NCBI GenBank assembly: GCA_033557675.1
Contig: JAWQRM010000539.1
Span: 1 to 21,663, forward strand
Direction of reading: 5' to 3'
DNA from: Coptodactyla brooksi
Taxonomy: Eukaryota > Arthropoda > Insecta > Coleoptera > Scarabaeidae
Length of the DNA: 21,663 bases
Part shown: one piece after another, positions 9,004-16,301 of the stretch
Layout: every line of letters starts with the position of its first letter
Numbering within the stretch: position 1 is the first letter of the stretch
Program-made: the position numbers and the translations under genes
Notes under the pieces: generated by a model
Databases searched by the model: none
Seen by the model: only the letters and a program-made list of their open reading frames with translations
Told to the model about the DNA's origin: nothing

Positions 9004-11240
9004 TATAAGCGAGGTAGGAGGTTAAATATTTTCCACAATAATTCGTCATTATTGTTTCAGTAAGGGCATAGCTAATAGCTAGGATTTCAGTTAGGTGAAA
9101 GTAAAAGTAACAAGTATAAATAGAAAATTCGCTAAGAATTTTTTTTTGTCAGAATTACAAAAAACGAAGACTCGATATTTGTGAAGGAAGAAAAATTGTA
9201 TTGATATCTCTCAGGATATTGATCCTGATGTCTGGATCAATATCCTGATAACTGATCAAAAACCAGACTCGAATGTTCACTCGAGCAAAAGAAATACGTA
9301 TTCTTCTTAAAGAGTTCTTCTCTCTATGAAATAACTGAAATTAATCTTGAAACAGATAGATTTTGAATGCAGAAATTCATTCAAGCACATTTGAATGTGC
9401 TTTTGTCGTCCGCCTAGCATAATTTGCCTCAGCTCCTGGTACACGAAAAGATATTTCATTCTTCGAATTGCCACCAAGAAAGATCATCGCTAACTCCAAC
9501 AACTCTCGGTAATTATCTCACTTATGATTCGGCATAGAAAGGTGGTATTCAAGAAATCCAAGAATGATAAAGCAGACATCATCAGACATTTCATTGCCAC
9601 CAGTCTTGTAAAAAATCAAGACTGGTTAGCACCCCAAAACTAACTCAAAAATGTGATGATGACAAGGGAAATGCAACAGGTCGCGATGGAACAAGTCCTC
9701 TAGATTTTATCTCTCTACTGCTTAGTAAATAGTCATGGTTAGCTCTTATCTTGAAGATGTTGGAATTTCCGGGATTCCTAATCATTGCTGCTTGCCTTGA
9801 AAGGTTAGTATTATTACGTCTATCAGCCTTTTTAAGGTCTATGAGTGCTGGGAGCAGCTTTATATTTCAGTGCACCACTAATTGTTGACAATTGTTTAAG
9901 TTAAATTTGTGCTGATTCCTGTGTGTCTTGTTTTTCTAATTTTTTTTCTAAGGCATTGAAAAGAAATGCGATATATTTCGAAAGGTTCTGCAACAGCCAT
10001 TAATATTTAATTCCCATTTCTGTTAGTTACTTTGCACCTATCAAAAACTTAAGAGTGAGACGGGGAGTAAAAAATTGCAATGTACCTCGAGTTGCTGGAA
10101 CTGTTGTTGCTGATATTTATGAATCGATGACTGACGATTGGTGTTTCTTGCTACATAAGCTTCTGTTGTAGCAAACTGATGACTATCAAAATTTTGTCCA
10201 ATTTCTTCGTAAATCCCTTTTACCTGGCAGTTTCCATTGCAATACGCTTCAGTTCTGTTTCTTCCTTAAGTTTTAGTTTTCGATCTACATCAATCATGGA
10301 GCCCGGTATTGCTTTTTGGCGCTGAAGCATTAAGAACTTATTCTATTCAATTTTTATCTATCCTGAAGCGTCTGCAGTCCCAATAATATTCTTCTCTAAA
10401 TATTTTCACCCATCATAGAATTTGGGTAACATATCAATGCAGTGGTCGGTTCTTCTGGTAGAAACGTAGCTTTTACCACAAAAATGGAAACTTCTTGAAA
10501 TACCAACACTGCGCTTTCAACTCTTACAAGATTTACAACTCTTATATTGTACAAAAACGTTTAAAAGTTCAAGAGCCATCAAAATCCTTTTCTATGAGAT
10601 ACCTGAAAAGGTTGACGCCAGGTATAAGAAAAATACGTCACAAAAGTCACTTTGCACCTGCACAAACGGTTCTGAAGGAAAAAATAAAGAATCGGTCATC
10701 AAAGGTATCACATTTGGTCTCACCATAACAAGTGTACAAAGCATATAACATTATAAAACGGAGAGGTTATAAACATGATCTTCTAACTTTATCTGGGTTA
10801 CCAAAGTTTCTTTACAAACGCGGATGACGGCGAAAAATAGGAGTTTGCCCTATACCTACGTTCTACCTCCATCTTTGCAAGTTGCTTTGCCTTCCCCATT
10901 GTCGTTTTGAAGTTTCTCATTCCCTGATGACGAGCACAAATATATTATTTGAAGTCGACATTTTTCAAGTTTTTGCTATTTACAAAACTTCAAGGGGTCT
11001 TGAAAGCATGACTTTTACATTTGACCTATCGATGTATTTAGATTGTAAAACATTTGCATCAGATTCTAGCAAGAGAGGATATCTTGCAACAAGCAAGACG
11101 CAAATGATGTGTTACATGATGATATTATAGCAGCAAAATGTGGCTGAAAAGAATTTTTCTGTGGGCAGTGTTTTCGTCTACCGATAATTTCTTTATACTT
11201 TTAAATTATTGGCAAGTCATGAAACCTAAATTACTTGCTC
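9004..11240. other. Spacer between the two repeat copies, no recognised gene
   Basis: About 2.2 kb with several short coding-like frames, none identifiable. A plus-strand frame at about 9525-9650 reads MIRHRKVVFKKSKNDKADII and ends after SLVKNQDWLAPQN. A minus-strand frame without ATG (10265-10041, 74 codons) is Gln/Asn-rich (HKYQQQQFQQLE). A minus-strand frame at about 10924-10796 contains MGKAKQLAKMEVERRYRANS. These may be remnants of one element carried between the repeats, or chance frames. Confidence 0.3.
9212..9247. repeat. Perfect hairpin, 14-bp arms
   Basis: CAGGATATTGATCC (9212-9225), loop TGATGTCT, and the exact reverse complement (9234-9247). Confidence 0.9.
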
Positions 11241-11803
11241 AAGGTTATTAATTGTGTAATATTGTTGAAAATAAACTAATGATGCGGGCATTAGATTGAC
11301 AAATGAACCAAATGATAATCCAATATACCAAAGAGGTATACTAGCTCCGCTTCCCAATCAAATCTTTTGTATGATGTCATTAACAAGAATACAAAAAAGG
11401 ATAAATCGAACAAGATATCATCATCTTTGACAGTGATACTTCTTACGACAACAATTTTGAAACACATCCTGGACACAACAAAATATCACTTGAAAATGAA
11501 CAACAATATAATTTATATACCTATAATGCAACAAATTGATCTGTCGAGTAGATTGAACGACAATCAGTCGGAAGGGTCTGGGATTGCTTACTAGAAATAG
11601 AGAAAAATGTCAGAAAATATTTCATATAAAGAAAGTCTAAATTAGAAATTCTTAAGATAAGACTTGAAAGGGAAACTTAACCATGGTGTTCTAAAATTAG
11701 AATAAAGACAATTAGAGTTAACTGTTCAGGAAAAAGGTCTTAAACTGAAAAAATAATGTGGTTACATTAATAAGTAAGTCTTTTCACATTTGCTTAGTAG
11801 ATA
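11241..11803 (+). repeat. Copy 2 of the unrecognised repeat
   Basis: Direct-orientation partner of 8399-9003, ending at a shared CATTTGCTTAG. Relative to copy 1 it has a 3-nt deletion in the CATC run near 11420 and a 1-nt insertion near 11530 that moves the reading frame, plus many substitutions. It keeps the same landmarks: YDNNFET, NEQQYNLYTYN, SEGSGIAY, and the coiled-coil tail (LKLE, RQLELTVQEK) with stops between them. The 28-bp stretch just before this copy (about 11206-11234, TATTGGCAAGTCATGAAAC) recurs in similar form at 12115-12141, so the repeat family may have longer or variable ends. Confidence 0.7.
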
Positions 11804-12521
11804 TTCATTTTAGTTATATAAGACAAGGATGTAAAAACTCTGACTAGTTTTTGTTTAATAGAAACAATTAATAAATTATTTGATATTTATACGGTATAAA
11901 TAACAGCATTTCTCACAGAAAAGTGATGTGGTGTGTCTCATGCCTAATGATAGTCATGAGACGTATTGACAATTTATTGATATAAATTATGGAAATAGAA
12001 TAGGTAAGAAGAAATAAGATAACAACGTGGAAAGAAGACCCATCTACCCTGTTGAGAGTGATCCTACTTTCTACTTTTCTTTTATGTAGCATAAGGGGTC
12101 CCGTATTTTTGAGTTATTGGCAGTCACGAAAACTAAATCACAAAATATCTACAGTCAACTAATCAGTCAACTAAAATAACAATAATTTCGTAAAATTCTT
12201 AGCTTTCTTTTCTAGAAAAGAATCATTAGTGAACAGTTCAAATAAACTGTGTTTCTTTCCCTCAATTCTCTCCTCCATACATAGCACAAGAAAGTACAGC
12301 GAAATTTACTAGTTTGCAAGTGGGGTAGTACACTATTTTTCATTTCACATAAATTTCGGTTAAATGCACTTAAAATTCCTTATTTTAGTAGTACACAACG
12401 TAAACTAAACATTCTTTTAATGTAGCTTTTAATTTCAATTGGAAGGATTTTCACGAATATGATAGATAAAATATAAATATATTGTTTGTAACACCAATTC
12501 TAAATTATTTCGTATATTTGG
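11804..12521. other. AT-rich stretch without recognised features
   Basis: No ORF or structured repeat of note, apart from the short block at 12115-12141 that resembles 11206-11234. Confidence 0.4.
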
Positions 12522-12626
12522 TTGGCTTGGGTTGGACTGGTTTGGATTGGATTGGACTAGACTGGGCTGGATGGGTTAGGTTGACTTGGGTTGGATCGGG
12601 TTGGGTTGGGTAGGGTTGGGTAGGAT
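12522..12626. repeat. Decayed TTGGG/TTGGA pentamer array with G-quadruplex motif
   Basis: About 21 consecutive 5-bp units, mostly TTGGG, TTGGA, CTGGN and TAGGG/TTAGG variants, with a single 1-nt slip near 12571. At 12598-12620 five GGG runs are separated by 2-nt loops (TT, TT, TA, TT), an exact G-quadruplex pattern on the plus strand. Insects typically have TTAGG telomeres, and some Hymenoptera have related variant motifs. Here the unit is TTGG-N with high decay, so an interstitial telomere-like array or an independent microsatellite are both possible. Confidence 0.8.
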
Positions 12627-12853
12627 TAAGCAATTAGATTAAACAGGGTTAGATTAAACGGCTTTTTGATTTTGTTTTTATTTTAAGTAATTAATTATCA
12701 GTAGATTCATATTTTTGATTAAAAATCAGCTTTTCATCATTAAATTCAGTCACTTTTCAAATGCTTGATAAAAGTGTTAATAAAGCTTTATTACATAGAT
12801 CCATTCGTAATTTCAGAACATCAGTAAATAAGTTGTTAATTACTTCAATGCAG

Positions 12854-12881
12854 TAGACTTAATGCATTAGACTTAATGCAT
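12854..12881. repeat. Tandem duplication of a 14-bp unit
   Basis: TAGACTTAATGCAT occurs twice in direct succession. Probably slippage. Confidence 0.9.
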
Positions 12882-13192
12882 TGTATGCAATGTAATTGTT
12901 GTATCTAAATTATGTTTGGTTCATGAGTATGGACCAAAAGAAAATTTATCAACAATACTCTCATTGTACCTTCGATGGTGCAGAATGTAATACGCCCTAC
13001 ACTAGAGGAGCCCTAGAAATATACAAACAGAGAAGCAGTAATAATGTCGTCAACATACAAATCAGCACCTCTCAGGATATGATTTTTCCCCACTACTAAA
13101 CTTCCAGATACATATACAAGAAGCCCACAATTCACACCATATGGTTTTTAGTTCACTCGACATTTCAGGTTTCTATTTGTGGCATAGTGGAG

Positions 13193-13293
13193 GTAAGTGA
13201 TATTTTGAATTTGTCTTTTGATTCAGAAAGATTAGTTGTTATATGTAACATATAAATTGTATTTGAAACATTTGTTCTTATTGCCCATTTCAG
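13193..13293 (+). other. Candidate intron 5' of the piggyBac ORF
   Basis: A donor AG|GTAAGTGA begins at 13193, and an acceptor with a pyrimidine-rich lead (TTGCCCATTTCAG) ends at 13293. The intron would be 101 bp and would end nine bases before the transposase ATG at 13302. Donor, acceptor and length are typical for insects. No transcript evidence is available. Confidence 0.4.
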
Positions 13294-13301
13294 ATAAGAA
13301 T

Positions 13302-14100
13302 ATGTCTGCTCCCAATCCCAAAAAATCTCGAGTCGAACCTAGTACAGATCCAGAGGTTTGGATGAAATGGTACGAAGAGTTAGCAAGTGGCGAAGAAGAA
13401 AATATATCAGACCTGGATCCATTATTAGTGCAAGAGCAGGACCGTAGATTGTATTACATTGGTAAAGACAAAATAACTAAGTGAAAGCAAGCAAGTGAAA
13501 CAAGCACTTACAGTGAAAAAATTATTAGATTTCGTAGAAATTCGTGCATTTATTGGAATTGTCTTCTTGATTGGAACATTTAGAAGTTCTAGAGGGCATG
13601 TTCACAAAATTTCGGACAATTCTAAGGGAAGTGGTATTGAATTATGCTACTTTGCCATGAGCGAAAGGCGATTTCGGTTCATTACAAGATGCCTCAGATT
13701 TGACGATGTAAGAACGAGAGATGAAAGAAGAGAAATAGATAAATTAGCACCGATTAGGGAAATCTTCGAAACATTTGTGGCAAATTTTTAAAATAATTTT
13801 ATACCCAGTGAATTTTTGACAGTTGATAAACAATTATTATCGTTTAAGGATCGCTGCAGTTTCAAACAGTACATTCCCAGTAAGCTGCCAAGATATGGGA
13901 TTAAGATGTTCACCTTAGTGTATGTTTAGTCCTTCTATATATTTAATTTAGAAATCTATCTAGGAATTTCACCTGAAGGACCGTATAAGCTTAATAATTC
14001 TGCCGAGGATATTGTTATTATTATAGCAAAGAAATTATTAGAATTATTAGAATGTAGTGTTTTTTTACAAAAGTGCACTTTATTTTTATGGCTGTTTTAA
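13302..14100 (+). pseudogene. PiggyBac-family transposase (DDE_Tnp_1_7 type), broken
   Basis: The ATG at 13302 opens MSAPNPKKSRVEPSTDPEVW, then an acidic region and DRRLYYIGKDKITK, ending at TGA 13482-13484, where families often have Trp. After a small deletion and frame change, one frame runs from 13495 to 14100. It contains EIRAFIGIVFLIGTFRSSR, then GIELCYFAMSERRFRFI, TRCLRFDDVRTRDERR, DKLAPIREIFETFV, a TAA stop (13789), IPSEFLTVDKQLLSF, RCSFKQYIPSK, YGIKMF, a TAG stop (13927), LEIYLGISPEGPY and NNSAEDIV. The first catalytic Asp lies in LTVDKQL (family pattern TIDEQL) and is kept. The C-terminal catalytic region and the Cys-rich domain are absent. About 260 of the usual roughly 550-600 residues remain. 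Only two stops and one deletion break the conserved part, so this copy is younger than the other relics. Confidence 0.9.
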
Positions 14101-14351
14101 ATTATTTATCAATAAACACATCAAAAAGTACAATAATGCTTTTTTACTTTCATCACCGTTAAATGGGTAAACATAAAGCTGCAAAATTCATTCTATTCTA
14201 AAGTACTAACACAAACAAACCTATTTTCAAAGACTATTTTTCAATGTTTAAAATATTAACCAACCTACTGAAAAAAAAAACTTTTGGTCTACGATCGTAG
14301 ACCACGCGACTAAACACGGTAGTGAAAACCGCGCGACTAACGTGGGGTTAA

Positions 14352-15087
14352 AGATTGTGAAAAAATCTAAAAACCGATAATGAACATTAAGATTCACTTT
14401 CAAGTACTTGTTAGAGCTTCACTCTCACTCTGATTATCAAATTATCCAAGTACGTCAAAGCGATGACAAATCATCGAGAATGAGGAGGAGGACGAGCATT
14501 AAAGCAGAAAGAGCAGATTGCAGCAGATGCTACGTCACTACGAGTGCACTGTCCCGGTCTCCACGAAGTGAATACCTGTGTGGGTCACATTTACCTACAT
14601 ATCCCCTCCCCCCACATCGCGCAACCCGCAGGTGCGCGCCCGTCTCCTCGCTAATCCCGATTAACATTTTATTAGCGACGCTTATTTACAAGCTCTCTTC
14701 GGCGTTCGAGCGCGAGTCGCTTCGGCCTGCGCATATTGGGCGGACAACGACCCAAGAAACTGTTTTACGGGGCCTGGAATGCCGTCTGCCAGCACACAGC
14801 CGATTCCTGCGTGTTGCGTGCAGACGCCCGCAGCGCGTCGCGTCAATGTGACGCCGGTTAGGAAAAATTCTAATTAGGGGGCGGGTCTATAATGAACTTG
14901 TTCAAAAATAGATAAAAACGACTACAATGCCCCACGATAAGGACGCAGTGTTACAACAGGTAGGAGAAGAAATTCTTTAAATAGTTCTAATGATCCAATA
15001 GAGATGGCGCTGACCGTAAGCAAACTTATTTTGCTTTGATAAAATAGAACCTGTTCGCAGTCAGTTACACAATTTTGAAGTGTGATT
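14352..15087. other. CpG-rich island (about 14450-14900) between two transposons
   Basis: GC and CpG content rise sharply compared with all other parts of the window, for example around CATCGCGCAACCCGCAGGTG (14614-14633) and GCGTTCGAGCGCGAGTCGC (about 14702). Motifs resembling transcription-factor sites cluster here: TAATCCCGATTA (14652-14663), TTATTTAC (about 14684), CAGGTG (about 14629), CTAATTAG (about 14869) and a GC box GGGGGCGGG (about 14877-14885) followed within a few bases by TATAAT (14888-14893). The one long frame (14408-14851) starts at TTG and is rich in Arg/Ser/Pro without known motifs, so it is more likely a by-product of GC-rich DNA. A promoter or enhancer is possible. Confidence 0.35.
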
Positions 15088-15219
15088 ATGGCATTTATGG
15101 TTCTCAAACTGGATTTTAAAAAAATAATAATTGATAATAAACAATATATATGGAATAAACATAAGGAAACAATTGAAGAAATGATGTTAAAAAACAACCT
15201 AAGAAGAAGGAAAGTATGA
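15088..15219 (+). CDS. Short ORF1 of the RTE-like LINE (43 codons)
   Basis: ATG at 15088 opens a 43-residue frame beginning MAFMVLKLDFKK and ending NNLRRRKV at TGA 15217-15219. The product is basic at its end, with no known domain. Its stop overlaps the start of the endonuclease ORF (ATG at 15216-15218), giving ATGA, an arrangement used by several non-LTR elements for coupled translation of the second ORF. RTE-clade elements are known for having a very small first ORF or none, which fits. The frame is undamaged, but being short that is weak evidence of function. It could also be a fortuitous frame in the 5' leader. Confidence 0.4.
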   Translation: MAFMVLKLDFKKIIIDNKQYIWNKHKETIEEMMLKNNLRRRKV

Positions 15220-15653
15220 TCCATATATGGAAAATTGGAACTTGGAACATGAGAAGTCTACAGGGCAAAGAAAAAGGACTAGGAGAGGAGTTTGAAAGAA
15301 CAGGACTATAGACATATTGACAGTCACAGAAACGAAGAAGAGAGGACAAGGTATTATTACACTAGAAAAAGAACACCAGTTAATGTACAGAATAATACAA
15401 GACAGGAAGAGGGCAGCAGCCGGCATAGGTTGCATGCTACACAAAAGATTATTCCAGCAAATTTATTATTGGAAAGGCTGGTCAGAACGAATCTTATCAA
15501 TAGAGTTGATGGACAGGAATAAAAATAAGAAAACGATAATAATAGCCTATATTAATTTATAATAAGAAAGATCTTGGGAAGAATTAACAGTGGCTACAGA
15601 GCAAGCAAAAGCAAAAGTCATTATAGCAGAGTAGGGAAAAGAGACGATATGTA

Positions 15654-15707
15654 CGACAGTTGTAGGTCCATATGGGATTATTATGTGCGACAGGTGTAGG
15701 TCCATAT
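15654..15707 (+). repeat. 20-bp direct repeat inside the LINE endonuclease
   Basis: CGACAGTTGTAGGTCCATAT (15654-15673) recurs with one change at 15688-15707. The repeat encodes the VVGPY region twice and sits where a large piece of the endonuclease domain is missing, so it probably marks the rearrangement. Confidence 0.85.
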
Positions 15708-16251
15708 TCTATTTAATGCAAACAGTAATAGACATACTTATTAAAAGAGGACCAGAAATTGGCATCGACCATTATCTATTAGTAATGAAAATAAAGGAAA
15801 TAAAAGAGAAAAGAGACAACAAAGAAACTAGAAAACAAGTGCAGATTGGGTAAGTGGTAGAATTCGAGACTATAAAATCATATAAACTACAAAATACGAA
15901 TATAGCAGATAAGTATAAAATAGCAATAACAAAAAAGTTAGAAGAAAACACAACAAGCTACGAGAATCTCAATTTAGAAAATATATGGACACTTTTTGAA
16001 ACTTCCGTCAAAGATGGAGCCAAGGAGATATGTGGAGTGAGAAAATGAAAGCACAAATAAAAAGAAAAAAAGAGGTTGGAAAATATATCTAAACCACAGA
16101 ACTATGATAAAGTATGAGGCATGTAAAGACAGATAACAAGTAAAAGAAATAGTTTCAACGGCCAAAAAAGATGCTTGGGCAAAATTTGGGGAAAAACTGT
16201 AGAGTGGTCCTAAAGGAAACCAAAAATTGTTTTACAGAGTACTTAAGTCAC

Positions 16252-16301
16252 TAAGAGAAAAGAAGAACTATGACACAAAAACCATCAAAGACAAGCCTGG
16301 G
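16252..16301 (+). repeat. Left copy of a 50-bp direct duplication flanking the long-TIR element
   Basis: LINE sequence from TAAGAGAAAAGAAGAACTAT to CAAGCCTGGG. It recurs at 18683-18732 with four substitutions and no gap. Both copies encode the same LINE linker peptide REKKNY-TKTIKDK. Confidence 0.95.

Larger units (their letters stand above)
13193..14351 (+). mobile_element. PiggyBac element, right end present, left end not found
   Basis: The right end is ...GACTAACGTGGGG followed directly by TTAA (14348-14351), the piggyBac arrangement of a G-run end against a TTAA target. Just inside lie two subterminal direct repeats of CGCGACTAA (about 14315 and 14332) and a perfect 18-bp palindrome GGTCTACGATCGTAGACC (14286-14303). 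The expected left end, TTAA followed by CCCC and a matching inverted repeat, was not seen upstream, so the 5' part is lost or diverged. The start given here is only the start of the candidate intron. Confidence 0.75.
15216..16301 (+). pseudogene. LINE ORF2, endonuclease domain and linker
   Basis: The frame opens MIHIWKIGTWNMRSLQGKE, the TWN-RSL block of LINE apurinic endonucleases, then meets TAG at 15309. A 2-bp insertion there shifts the frame to LTVTETKKRGQG, with the catalytic Glu region TETK, then RAAAGIGCMLHKR, ERILSIEL and IIIAYINL. Later fragments include VGPYG (about 15665), KRGPEIGIDHYLLVMK (about 15745-15792; the SDHH-like catalytic box now reads IDHY), ENTTSYENLNL, EICGVRK, and a linker reading PKGNQKLFYRVLKSLREKKN (about 16210-16269). 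The GDFNAR block is absent, removed by a deletion around 15630-15720, where a 20-bp direct repeat sits. The gene is dead. Confidence 0.8.

Noticed and set aside
8399..11803. Interpretation of the two direct repeats as LTRs of a retrovirus-like element
   Set aside because: The copies lack TG...CA ends, contain coding-like sequence, differ greatly from each other, and no gag/pol motif was seen between them.
12896..13099. 67-codon plus-strand ORF upstream of piggyBac
   Set aside because: It begins at TTG (the first ATG is internal) and has no recognised motif. It could be transposon 5' sequence but is not supported as a gene.
14408..14851. 147-codon open frame in the CpG-rich island
   Set aside because: It starts at TTG. 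Its Arg/Ser/Pro-rich composition is what GC-rich DNA gives, and no domain is visible.
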